Notes under the pieces: generated by a model | What the model was told of the DNA's origin: nothing | Databases searched by the model: none | What the model saw: the letters and a program-made list of their open reading frames with translations, nothing else | Shown: positions 17,175 to 25,505 of the stretch, piece by piece | Numbering within the stretch: position 1 is the first letter of the stretch | Layout of the letters: each line of letters starts with the position of its first letter | DNA from: Prevotella melaninogenica | Lineage (GTDB): Bacteria > Bacteroidota > Bacteroidia > Bacteroidales > Bacteroidaceae | Length of the DNA: 64,000 nucleotides | NCBI RefSeq assembly: GCF_013267595.1 | Contig: NZ_CP054011.1 | Location: forward strand, 1,130,147 to 1,194,146 | Reading direction: 5' to 3' | Position numbers and translations under genes: made by a program

Positions 17175-18413
17175 ATGAAAAAGAAAATTCTCACGTTGCT
17201 CATGTCTGGCTGCTATGGTATTCTTGCTGCACAAACTACGGGAACGGTCGTAGATGAAAACAAGCAACCATTACCAGCTGCAACGGTTTCGTTGTTTCGT
17301 GAAAGCGAAAATAAGATGATTAGTGGAGTAGTAACTGATATGAATGGTAGCTTTGAGCTGAATACGCATGAAGGAGAGAGCTATAAAATAAGGATATCCT
17401 TTGTAGGATATTCTACACAGGAAATTAAATGCCAAAACATCTCTAAGCATCTATCGGTGGGTACAATCGTGTTGGAGCCAGAGAGTAAGCAGCTTAATGA
17501 CGTTACAGTGACCACCAACAACGTAATACAAAAAGCTGACCGACAAATAATTATCCCTAATCTGCTTCAGCAAAAAACATCAGGCAATGGTTTAAGTTTG
17601 TTGCAGCATCTTCAGCTTTCACGAATCTCTGTAAATACTCTCGACAGTAAGGTGACTACCACTATGGGGGATGCCGTAGAGTTACGTATTAATGGTGTAA
17701 AGGCAGAGATACAGGAGGTGAAGGCTCTCTTGCCAGCAGACGTATTGAGAATAGAATATCATGATAATCCTGGTCTAAGATACGGAAATATAGCTGCCGT
17801 AATTGACATTATCTTAAAAGAAAAGAAGAATGGTGGAAGCATCTCCGGAGAGTTTATGAACACTATCAATCCCTTAGGTATAGGAGATTATCAGTTATCG
17901 GGTAATTATCATGTAGGTAAGTCAAACTTTAAGACGTCTATAAACTGGAATCGGCGTGATATAAACTGGTTACGTGAAAACATGGAGGCTTTCCATGCAA
18001 CGACCCCCAGTATCAGTAACTATGAGATAGGGCAAAAGACAAAGGCACGATATGATAACATCAATCTATCCATAGGATACGATTACATAAATAGCGGAAA
18101 CATATTGAGTGTTACTTTTCGTGATTTATATAACAATACACCTCATGCGGTATTTGATAGAAATTCCAAACTTATTCAGAATAGCAACACATTCGATATC
18201 ATGGACCGCACCAAGTCAAGGAGCAACAATCCATCGTTAGATATTTATTATCAACATGAGTTTACCAAGGATAAGCATCTTTTCTTTGACCTGATAGGAA
18301 CATATATCAATACTAAGAACGACCGTTTATATCGCCAATCTCAGGGAAATTCTGTACAAGAAATATCTTCCCATGTTGATGGTAATAAATATTCAGCTAT
18401 AAGTAGGTCGTAA
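17175..18413 (+). pseudogene. Outer-membrane beta-barrel receptor, 3'-truncated
   Basis: N-terminal 412 residues of a TonB-dependent-receptor-like protein. A signal peptide (ending near LAAQ) is followed by a carboxypeptidase-regulatory-like domain (TGTVVDENKQPLPAATVSLF ... ISFVGYSTQEI), a plug-like domain (DAVELRINGVKAEIQEVKALL) and the first barrel strands. Related outer-membrane proteins are 700-900 residues long; here the frame ends in TAA at 18411-18413, inside the terminal repeat of the IS630 element. The sequence on the far side of that element does not continue the gene, so the 3' half is deleted, not just interrupted. ATG 17175 (MKKK) is chosen over 17169. It is unlikely to be functional. 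Confidence 0.75.
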
Positions 18414-19503
18414 GAATTAATTTATACTAAGCTACATGTTTAAAATTGATTTTGAGTCCAGACCCGATTGCCGCCAAAGCTCTGTTGGTGGCATAGAGCA
18501 GGGCGTCTGTATAGAGATAATCCACAGGTCTGAGCCATTTCCCCTTGAGAATACGCCAAAGAGTCTCGGCAATATTAAGATGTGGGCTATAAGGAGGGAG
18601 AAAGAAAAGAAACAGCCCCCGCTTCTCCCATAGGGGACGAAGCTCCCGCATAAGCCTGCATCTGTGTACACTTGCGTTGTCAAGGACTACAAAGGTTCTT
18701 TTGCTGATACGGAGCGACATACGGTCAAGAAAGTTAGCGACCTTATCTGCAGTCATGTTCTCTGTCGTAGTGAATCTCTCATATCTATTCCTGCGGTCTA
18801 TCATACCGAATATATTGAGCCGGAGATCTTTCTCAGAGGGGATGTAGACATCTTCACCGCAGAACTGCCAAACGTATGGCACATACCCATCCGTGCAGAC
18901 ATGACTCTCATCATCATAGTAAAGGGCTATGAGACCGTTCTTTTCCTGTTGTACGAGTTCTTGCAGCTTCTGGCTCTTGTAGGCATAGAGCTGCGGCGAG
19001 GGTCTCCCCTTGGGACGTTTCCTTATACGTCTATATCTCGCGCCAATGCGGATAAAAAAGCCCGGAAGGTACTTTCGCTTGCTTTCTTGCCAGAAGCCTG
19101 CTGCCAGGCTTCCTTCGCTTTCTTCACGCTCTGCCTGTCGTTCTCGATGGCTCTGCGTACCGTATCTTCGTCTGAACTGTTCATTATCGGCTTCCGACCC
19201 CGCCCGGGACGTGCATCCAGACCCGTGACACCTTCACACTCGAAACGTTTCACCCATGAGTTCACTGATATGTCTGTCATTTCTGTTTGAATACCGACGT
19301 CTTTTGATGTTAGACCATTGGATTTCAACAGTATCGCACGGCAACGCATACGGAAGGAATGACTCTTGCCACGACGGAAGCCCTCCTCCAACTGAAGACG
19401 CTCTTTGTCTGTCAGTTCTATAATTTTAATCTTTCCGATAGTTGTACTTCTTTTATATGTCCGCACAAAGATACACAAAAAGTATTATATAAACTAATTT
19501 TCA
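18411..19503. mobile_element. IS630-family insertion sequence
   Basis: Ends TAAGAATTAATTTATACTAA (18411-18430) and ATTATATAAACTAATTTTCA (19484-19503) pair as imperfect 20-bp inverted repeats. Contains a two-frame transposase with an ideal -1 slippery heptamer. A clear TA duplication at the ends was not seen, so the exact borders are uncertain by a few bases. Confidence 0.78.
18427..19478 (-). CDS. IS630-family transposase read by -1 frameshift
   Basis: Frame A runs 19478-19023 (helix-turn-helix part, e.g. LDARPGRGRKPIM). Frame B runs from inside the overlap to 18427 (DDE part: LIALYYDDESH, FVVLDNASVHR, LPPYSPHLNIAETLWRILKG). The frames overlap, and at 19053-19059 (minus strand) there is T TTT TTA in frame with codons gcT TTT TTA, the standard X XXY YYZ -1 shift site. 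A -1 shift there joins A to B (FFIRIGARYRRIRKRPKG), giving one ~350-residue product with all three catalytic acidic residues. Both frames are otherwise intact, so programmed frameshifting, as known for some IS630 members, is more likely than decay. Confidence 0.85.
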
Positions 19504-19582
19504 ACATCTACTTATTCCTCTACTAAGATCTATTAATAAATCAATAGCGAATATATGTCCGAAAGGATTTATTCTTTTTTTT

Positions 19583-19861
19583 TTAATCTGAACCAAGTCC
19601 TTTGCCAATATTATAATCCTTACCTGTTTTAAGAGTATACTCTTCTTTCATGTAATATGCACCTGTAGATTGTGTAAGTTTGTCTGTTGACGAAATCTTT
19701 TCTATTGATTTAGTACTCGTAGCTTTATATTTCCAGTTGGCTTTTTCTTCGACCGTTTCCCAACTCTTTTCCTCAATGTATCCCTTGGTCGTGCTTAAAT
19801 ATCCTTCACGTTCATAACTCATCTTTTCATAAGATGTAATAGAATAGCTTTTCCATTGAAA
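19583..19861 (-). pseudogene. Orphan C-terminal protein fragment
   Basis: The open frame gives about 92 residues; the first ATG (19822) yields 79 residues, but codons upstream of it (QWKSYSITSYEK) have the same composition, so this is the tail of a larger protein. It is rich in Lys/Thr/Tyr/Ser with irregular Y/T-x-x repeats (e.g. TGAYYMKEEYTLKTGKDYNIG), resembling beta-helical spike or VgrG-like repeats, but this is only an impression. No signal peptide. It lies at the edge of the IS-rich zone; the rest of the gene is missing. Confidence 0.4.
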
Positions 19862-20085
19862 TTAAGGGTTTTAAATAGTAAAGGAAATATTATCATCCAC
19901 CAACCTCCGCATCATTTCTATGCTATACACTTAAGTTCAAATCGGTTATTAGAGCTTTACTTCCGCAAAACAAATGAGGGTACAACTCTCTTAAACTACA
20001 ACACCTCCTCTAACTCCAACAAAACAGCTCATAGAATAGCTCCCAACAAACATAAACACAGTTAAGCGGTTTTTGTGCAACTTTT

Positions 20086-20117
20086 TTTGTTTATGTTACA
20101 AAAAAACTGTACTTTTG
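20086..20117 (+). promoter_or_regulatory. Bacteroidetes-type promoter of the etf operon
   Basis: TTTG (20086-20089), 20-base spacer, TACTTTTG (20110-20117). A full match to the consensus, with a leader of about 42 bases to the etfB ATG. The remaining part of 19862-20085 shows no gene. Confidence 0.8.
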
Positions 20118-20164
20118 CCCTCAACCAAAACAATTGAATATTTAAATAACACATTATTATATTT

Positions 20165-21034
20165 ATGAGTTTGAAAATTGTAGTACTTGCTAAGCAGGTA
20201 CCTGACACAAGAAATGTGGGAAAAGATGCCATGACAGCCGAAGGAACGGTAAACCGTGCCGCACTGCCTGCCATCTTCAACCCTGAAGACCTAAACGCTT
20301 TAGAGCAGGCTCTGCGACTGAAGGATCAGAATCCGGGCTCTACTGTAGGAATCTTAACCATGGGACCTCCACGTGCCGGAGAGATTATCCGACAAGGACT
20401 CTATCGTGGTGCTGATACCGGCTGGCTACTTACTGACCGTAAGTTTGCTGGCGCTGACACACTCGCTACTTCTTATGCTTTAGCGACAGCTGTACAGAAA
20501 ATCGGTGATGTAGACATTATCATCGGTGGACGACAGGCTATCGATGGTGATACCGCACAGGTAGGACCACAGGTTGCACAGAAATTAGGACTCAACCAAG
20601 TTACATACGCAGAGGAAATCCTAAAGATTGAGGATGGTAAGGCTACTATCCGCCGTCATATTGATGGTGGTGTAGAGACGGTTGCTGCTCCATTGCCAGT
20701 TCTTGTCACAGTGAACGGTACTGCTGCTCCTGCACGTCCTTGCAATGCTAAACTCGTGATGAAGTACAAGTATGCTACTTGTCCTATGGAGCGCAAAGGC
20801 GATGAACCTTGGACACAACTCTACGAGGAGCGTCCTTACCTCACACTGAACCAGTGGTCAGTTGCCGATGTTGACGGTGACGAGGAGCAGTGTGGTTTGA
20901 GTGGTTCGCCAACAAAGGTGAAGTCTGTTCAGAACATCATCTTCCAAGCTAAGGAGAGCAAGACCCTCACTGGCTCAGACGAGGATGTAGAAGGACTTAT
21001 CAAGGAACTGTTAGGAGAGAAGATTATTGGTTAA
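20165..21034 (+). CDS. etfB: Electron transfer flavoprotein, beta subunit
   Basis: A 289-residue FixA/EtfB protein that holds AMP or FAD and works with EtfA to pass electrons between acyl-CoA dehydrogenase and the next carrier. The start MSLKIVVLAKQVPDT, the GILTMGPPRA segment, the GRQAIDGDTAQVGP segment and the ETF beta signature near PLPVLVTVNG are visible. First gene of the etfB-etfA-acd group; the 270-base gap to etfA contains an inverted pair of GC-rich repeats. Confidence 0.94.
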   Translation: MSLKIVVLAKQVPDTRNVGKDAMTAEGTVNRAALPAIFNPEDLNALEQALRLKDQNPGSTVGILTMGPPRAGEIIRQGLYRGADTGWLLTDRKFAGADTLATSYALATAVQKIGDVDIIIGGRQAIDGDTAQVGPQVAQKLGLNQVTYAEEILKIEDGKATIRRHIDGGVETVAAPLPVLVTVNGTAAPARPCNAKLVMKYKYATCPMERKGDEPWTQLYEERPYLTLNQWSVADVDGDEEQCGLSGSPTKVKSVQNIIFQAKESKTLTGSDEDVEGLIKELLGEKIIG

Positions 21035-21070
21035 AAACGACAGAACAACTAACCAACAAAACAAGCGACT

Positions 21071-21113
21071 GGCCCCTCCCCCTTACCCCTCCCCCAGAGG
21101 GAGGGGCGTAGAA
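21071..21113 (+). repeat. GC-rich palindromic repeat A (forward)
   Basis: GGCCCCTCCCCCTTA followed by the palindrome CCCCTCCC-CCAGA-GGGAGGGG (21086-21106) and then TAGAATGT. It is the inverted partner of copy B. Confidence 0.9.
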
Positions 21114-21206
21114 TGTCCTGATGCTTTTTATTAGCTACAGACATTATAGGGGAAAGAAATTTTATGAACAACCTTCTAATAAGCCAGTTACCCTACAGCA
21201 AGTGAC

Positions 21207-21253
21207 ACATTTCACTCCCCTCCCTCTGGGGGAGGGGTAAGGGGGAGGGGGCC
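21207..21253 (-). repeat. GC-rich palindromic repeat B (reverse)
   Basis: Reverse complement of copy A over about 40 bases (CTCCCCTCCCTCTGGGGGAG then GGGTAAGGGGGAGGGGGCC), with CACATTTCA at its inner side. It lies 48 bases before the etfA start. About 93 bases of AT-rich, non-coding sequence separate A and B. Confidence 0.9.
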
Positions 21254-21300
21254 AGTTGGGGGCAGTTAGTTGGATTAGTGCTTGGTCGAAGATTTTATTT

Positions 21301-22323
21301 ATGAACAACGTATTTGTATATTGCGAAATAGAGGAAACCACCGTACAGGAGGTTTCACAGGAGCTGTTGACCAAGGGTCGCAAGCTCGCAAATGAGTTAG
21401 GTGTGGAACTCCATGCCATCGCTGCCGGTAGTGGCATCAAAGGAAAGGTAGAAGACCAAATCCTACCATACGGTGTAGACAAACTCTTTGTCTTTGATGG
21501 TGAGGGACTCTTCCCTTACACATCAGCACCACACACAGACATTCTTGTCAACCTCTTCACTGAGGAGAAGCCACAGATCTGTTTGATGGGTGCTACTGTT
21601 ATTGGTCGTGACCTCGGTCCACGTGTGTCATCATCCCTGACAAGTGGTCTTACCGCCGATTGTACTCAACTTGAGATTGGTGACTACGAAGATAAGAAAG
21701 CAGGTAAGCGTTATGAGAACCTGCTCTATCAGATTCGTCCTGCCTTCGGTGGTAACATCGTAGCAACCATCGTCAACCCTGACCATCGTCCACAGATGGC
21801 TACCGTACGCTCTGGCGTTATGCAGAAAGCTATCTACGAAGGCGAAGCAAAGAATGAGGTCGTCTATCCAGATGTAGCGAAGTATGTCCCAGAGGTTGAC
21901 TATGTCGTAAAGGTCATCGACCGTCATGTTAAGCCAGCACAGAACAACCTGAAGGAGGCTTCAATCGTTATCGCAGGTGGCTATGGTGTTGGCTCTAAAG
22001 AGGGTTTCGACTTACTCTTCAAGTTAGCTAAAGAGCTTCATGGAGAGGTTGGTGCCAGCCGTGCCGCTGTTGATGCAGGTTGGGTAGACCACGATCGTCA
22101 GATTGGTCAGACTGGTGTTACCGTCCATCCAAAGGTTTACATCGCTTGTGGTATCTCTGGACAGATTCAGCACATTGCTGGTATGCAGGACAGTGGTATC
22201 GTCATCTCTATCAACAACGATCCAGACGCTCCTATCAATGCCATCGCTGACTATATCATCAATGGCACCGTTGAAGAGGTTGTTCCGAAGTTGATAAAGT
22301 ATTATAAGCAGAATAGTAAGTAA
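21301..22323 (+). CDS. etfA: Electron transfer flavoprotein, alpha subunit
   Basis: A 340-residue EtfA. The C-terminal FAD domain has GGYGVGSKEGF, GASRAAVDAGW, QIGQTGVTVHPKVYIACGISG and NDPDAPI, all hallmarks of the ETF alpha signature. The reading frame is open to 21256, but that part is repeat B, so the ATG at 21301 is the start. Forms a heterodimer with EtfB; the acyl-CoA dehydrogenase downstream is the likely electron donor. Confidence 0.95.
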   Translation: MNNVFVYCEIEETTVQEVSQELLTKGRKLANELGVELHAIAAGSGIKGKVEDQILPYGVDKLFVFDGEGLFPYTSAPHTDILVNLFTEEKPQICLMGATVIGRDLGPRVSSSLTSGLTADCTQLEIGDYEDKKAGKRYENLLYQIRPAFGGNIVATIVNPDHRPQMATVRSGVMQKAIYEGEAKNEVVYPDVAKYVPEVDYVVKVIDRHVKPAQNNLKEASIVIAGGYGVGSKEGFDLLFKLAKELHGEVGASRAAVDAGWVDHDRQIGQTGVTVHPKVYIACGISGQIQHIAGMQDSGIVISINNDPDAPINAIADYIINGTVEEVVPKLIKYYKQNSK

Positions 22324-22332
22324 CAAAGAAGT

Positions 22333-22376
22333 GGCCCCTCCCCCTTACCCCTCCCCCGAAGGGAGGGGAGTAAAAT
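22333..22376 (+). repeat. GC-rich palindromic repeat C (forward)
   Basis: GGCCCCTCCCCCTTA then CCCCTCCC-CCGAA-GGGAGGGG, then AGTAAAATG. It begins 9 bases after the etfA stop and forms the left border of the DUF559 cassette. Confidence 0.9.
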
Positions 22377-22458
22377 GCGAGAAGGGAGTCATGGTATGCT
22401 ACTGCTATATGCTTACTACCACAAAATCAAAACCAGTATATTGACTAACTACCAACCT

Positions 22459-22854
22459 ATGACTAAAGAAAATAGAAAGAAATGCACCTACAAGACAGCT
22501 TCACCTGACAGGTACCACATTCTAAAGGACTTTGCAAAGGAGAATCGAAACGAGATGACTTTGGCAGAAAAAATTCTTTGGAACGAACTGAAAGGAATGA
22601 GAGGCGACTGTCATTTCAGAAGACAGCATCCTATAGGTGACTTTATTGTAGACTTTATATGCCTTTCACAGAACTTAGTCATAGAAGTAGACGGAACTTA
22701 CCATAAGCAACCACAACAAGAGGTAGACGATGAAACAAGAACAGAATACCTCAATGAAATGGGCTTTAATGTTCTTAGATTCACCAACGAAGAGATATAC
22801 ACGGACATAGACAATGTGATAGAACAAATAACCGAATTTATAAACAACGAATAA
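22459..22854 (+). CDS. DUF559 endonuclease (Vsr-like fold)
   Basis: A 131-residue PD-(D/E)XK-type protein of the DUF559/very-short-patch-repair-like group. Hallmarks: MTLAEKILWNELKG, FRRQHPIGDFIVDF (Gln/Asp of the active site), LVIEVDGTYH (Glu/Asp) and DDETRTEYLNEMGFNVLRF. Upstream in-frame codons to 22375 overlap repeat C and lack similarity to the family, so the ATG at 22459 (MTKENRKK) is chosen. It sits inside the etf/acd operon, between two inverted GC-rich repeats that also occur without the gene elsewhere in the window. The cellular role is unknown; a part in spreading the repeats is my inference. Confidence 0.88.
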   Translation: MTKENRKKCTYKTASPDRYHILKDFAKENRNEMTLAEKILWNELKGMRGDCHFRRQHPIGDFIVDFICLSQNLVIEVDGTYHKQPQQEVDDETRTEYLNEMGFNVLRFTNEEIYTDIDNVIEQITEFINNE

Positions 22855-22879
22855 AAAGAGTACCCTAACCGTAAGAATC

Positions 22880-22929
22880 AGTACATTCTACTCCCCTCCC
22901 TTCGGGGGAGGGGCAAGGGGGAGGGGCCG
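22880..22929 (-). repeat. GC-rich palindromic repeat D (reverse)
   Basis: AGTACATTCTA then CTCCCCTCCCTTCGGGGGAG and GGGCAAGGGGGAGGGGCC. It is the reverse complement of copy C with one T/C difference in the spacer, and forms the right border of the DUF559 cassette, 17 bases before the acyl-CoA dehydrogenase start. Confidence 0.9.
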
Positions 22930-22946
22930 CTTTTACATTTTTTATC

Positions 22947-24680
22947 ATGGCAAATTATTATACTGACCACCCAGAAATAGCGTTTCACTTGGAGCATCCA
23001 TTGATGAAACGCATCGTAGAACTGAAAGAGCGTAACTATGCTGATGCTGCTACACATGCTGATGCACCGGTAAACTTTGAGGATGCAATCGAAAACTACA
23101 AGCGCATCTTAGATATCACTGGTGACATTACAGCAAACATTATTGCACCTAACTCGGAGTCTGTTGACCTCGAAGGTCCACATCTCATTGACAACCGTAT
23201 GCACTATGCCAGCAAGACCTTAGAGAACATTGAGGCGACTCGTCAGGCTGGATTGTGGGGCGTTTCTATGCCTCGCCGATATGGTGGACTGAACCTTCCA
23301 AACGTTGTCTTCTCTATGATGTCTGAGTTGATTGCTGCTGCTGATGCTGGTTTCCAGAACATCTGGTCATTGCAGTCTTGTATCGACACACTCTATGAGT
23401 TTGGTGACGAGGAGCAGCGTCAGAAGTTTATCCCACGTATCTGTGAAGGAGAGATGATGTCAATGGACCTCACCGAGCCTGATGCAGGTTCTGACCTCCA
23501 GCGTGTAATGCTCAAAGCTACCTTCGACGAGAAGGAGAACTGCTGGCGATTGAATGGTGTGAAGCGTTTTATCACCAATGGCGACTCAGACATCCACCTT
23601 GTTCTTGCGCGTTCAGAAGAGGGTACACGTGATGGTCGTGGACTTTCAATGTTCATCTATGACAAGCGTGATGGCGGTGTTGACGTACGCCATATTGAGC
23701 ATAAACTTGGTATCCACGGCTCTCCTACCTGCGAACTTGTTTACAAGAATGCAAAGGCAGAGCTCTGTGGTAGCAGCCGAATGGGTCTTATCAAGTACGT
23801 AATGGCATTGATGAATGGTGCTCGTCTTGGTATCGCAGCACAGTCTGTTGGTCTTGAGCAGGAGGCTTACAACGAGGGCTTGGCTTATGCTAAGGATCGT
23901 GCACAGTTCGGCAAGAAGATTGTCAACTTCCCTGCTGTCTACGATATGCTCTCTCGTATGAAGGCAAAACTCGATGCTGGTCGTTCTCTCTTGTATCAGA
24001 CTGCCCGCTACGTCGATATCTACAAGGCTTTGGAAGATATTGCACGTGACCAGAAGCTCACCCCTGAGGAGCGTCAGGAGATGAAGAAGTACACTCGCCT
24101 TGCTGATGCTTTCACACCATTGGCAAAGGGTATCAACTCTGAGTATGCTAACCAGACAGCCTACGACTCTATCTCTATCCATGGTGGTTCTGGTTTCATC
24201 ATGGAGTATAAGTGTCAGCGTCTATATCGTGATGCACGTATCTTCTCTATCTATGAGGGTACAACACAGCTGCAGGTTGTTGCTGCCGTGCGTTACATCA
24301 CTAACGGCACTTACCTTTCTATCATGAAGGAAATGCTTGAGGGCGAACTCTCTTGCGACTGCATGAAGGGGCTGCGCGACCGTGTTGCAAAGCTTGTTCA
24401 GCTCTATGAAGAGGCTGTTGAGAAGGTTAACGCAAGCGAAAACCAGGATGTTCACGACTTCCTTGCACGCCGTCTTTACAACATGACAGCCGACATCATC
24501 GGTTCTCTCCTCCTTATCGAAGATGCTGCTAAGGCACCAGAACTCTTCAAGAAGTCTGCCCATGTCTTTGTTCGCATGGCAGAGGAAGAAGTTATTGGTC
24601 ACACTGCTTATATCAAAGCCTTCAACCCAGAAGACCTTGAGCAGTTCAAGGCTGTGGAAGAAGATTCTGAAGAAGCATAA
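22947..24680 (+). CDS. Acyl-CoA dehydrogenase family protein
   Basis: A 577-residue FAD enzyme. The N-terminal and middle domains have MSMDLTEPDAGSDLQ (flavin-binding signature) and RFITNGDSDIHLVLARSE; the C-terminal domain has LGIHGSPTCELVY, the AKDRAQFGKKIVNFPAVYDML segment, SIHGGSGFIMEYKCQRLYRD and IYEGTTQLQ with the catalytic-base Glu. It is longer than classic 380-residue enzymes owing to N- and C-terminal extensions, like the large ACAD subgroup. With etfB/etfA upstream it forms an electron-transferring oxidation or butyryl-CoA-type module; substrate not determinable. A strong terminator follows. Confidence 0.92.
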   Translation: MANYYTDHPEIAFHLEHPLMKRIVELKERNYADAATHADAPVNFEDAIENYKRILDITGDITANIIAPNSESVDLEGPHLIDNRMHYASKTLENIEATRQAGLWGVSMPRRYGGLNLPNVVFSMMSELIAAADAGFQNIWSLQSCIDTLYEFGDEEQRQKFIPRICEGEMMSMDLTEPDAGSDLQRVMLKATFDEKENCWRLNGVKRFITNGDSDIHLVLARSEEGTRDGRGLSMFIYDKRDGGVDVRHIEHKLGIHGSPTCELVYKNAKAELCGSSRMGLIKYVMALMNGARLGIAAQSVGLEQEAYNEGLAYAKDRAQFGKKIVNFPAVYDMLSRMKAKLDAGRSLLYQTARYVDIYKALEDIARDQKLTPEERQEMKKYTRLADAFTPLAKGINSEYANQTAYDSISIHGGSGFIMEYKCQRLYRDARIFSIYEGTTQLQVVAAVRYITNGTYLSIMKEMLEGELSCDCMKGLRDRVAKLVQLYEEAVEKVNASENQDVHDFLARRLYNMTADIIGSLLLIEDAAKAPELFKKSAHVFVRMAEEEVIGHTAYIKAFNPEDLEQFKAVEEDSEEA

Positions 24681-24705
24681 TCCTTTGTTAGGATTAATCT
24701 CATAT

Positions 24706-24740
24706 AAAAGCAACCGAGCGCAATGCTTGGTTGCTTTTTT
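24706..24740 (+). terminator. Terminator of the etf-acd operon
   Basis: Stem AAAGCAACCGAGC / GCTTGGTTGCTTT (one G-T pair) with a GCAAT loop, followed by six T on the + strand. Confidence 0.9.
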
Positions 24741-24939
24741 CATTACAGAATCAGCTCTGATACATTTAGTGTCCCTGTGGTCTACATACTTTAACCCAAC
24801 CTCCTTCTACTCCATATCTCTGTGTGCAAAAAAACTATCCCCTCACCAAATACTCTCATTTGCAAAGATAATATGCAGAACGGGGAGAAAGAAAACTGAA
24901 ATAATTATAAATCTTAGTAGTTATCTGCCTATTTATAAC

Positions 24940-24947
24940 TATCTTTG
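24940..24947 (+). promoter_or_regulatory. -7 box of the I9-like gene
   Basis: TATCTTTG, 27 bases before the ATG at 24975. The -33 region is not a clear TTTG. Confidence 0.55.
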
Positions 24948-24974
24948 TCACTGTTATTAAAAGGAGAAAACAAG

Positions 24975-25358
24975 ATGAAGAAATATTTTAAAGCAAGTAT
25001 GTTGCTGATGGGCTTATTGTTCATCCAGTCAACAACAGCACCCGCACAATGCCCAATCAAGGAACAGATAATGAATGGTGACGATAACGGCGAAGGGCTG
25101 GAAAAGGCAAAACGCGAACGCGAAAAGACCCCTGTTAGCCACACTTTGATTATCTTCTACGACAAGAAGACAGGCAACAAACCATTGCTAAAAGCCGTCA
25201 AGAAGCAGGGCTGCACCCTACTCTATAAATACAAGGAATTCAGTGGTGTAGCGGTCAAGGTTGACGAGAAACACGACGTTGATAAAGCTATCGCTGATTT
25301 CAAGAAAGTAAAGGGCGTGACGAGTGTCAACAAAGACGGCATTATGCAGTTGCAATAA
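24975..25358 (+). CDS. Secreted I9/subtilisin-propeptide-like protein
   Basis: A 127-residue protein: a signal peptide (MKKYFKASMLLMGLLFIQST, cut near APAQ), a charged linker, then an 80-residue domain with the pattern of subtilisin propeptides and I9 inhibitors: SHTLIIFYDKKTGNKPLL, GCTLLYKYKEFSGVAVKVD and a final VKGVTSVNKDGIMQL. It stands alone with no protease fused or adjacent, so it may inhibit or chaperone a secreted serine protease in trans. The frame extends to 24945, but the -7 box lies at 24940-24947, so ATG 24975 is chosen. A decayed copy of its 3' end lies at 26191-26217. Confidence 0.7.
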   Translation: MKKYFKASMLLMGLLFIQSTTAPAQCPIKEQIMNGDDNGEGLEKAKREREKTPVSHTLIIFYDKKTGNKPLLKAVKKQGCTLLYKYKEFSGVAVKVDEKHDVDKAIADFKKVKGVTSVNKDGIMQLQ

Positions 25359-25417
25359 CAACCCTTCCTGCTACTTCCAACCCTATAAACTATAGGAAAG
25401 ATGCTATCAAGAAAGAA

Positions 25418-25452
25418 TAAAGAGGAATACACAGACCGTGCATTCCTCTTTA
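25418..25452. terminator. Bidirectional terminator
   Basis: 11-bp stem TAAAGAGGAAT (25418-25428) / ATTCCTCTTTA (25442-25452) with a 13-base loop. It lies between the convergent I9-like and lipoprotein genes. Confidence 0.8.
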
Positions 25453-25505
25453 ATTTATAAGTGACAAGAAATATAAAATTATACTTGTACTATCAGTTCC
25501 GAGTC

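Noticed and set aside
18664..19290. 208-codon + strand ORF over the IS630 transposase
   Set aside because: Antisense to conserved transposase frames; composition is not protein-like.
22375..22458. Extended N-terminus of the DUF559 protein
   Set aside because: The extra part overlaps the GC-rich repeat and does not fit the family.
23646..24182. 178-codon minus-strand ORF inside the acyl-CoA dehydrogenase gene
   Set aside because: Shadow ORF produced by codon bias of the real gene.
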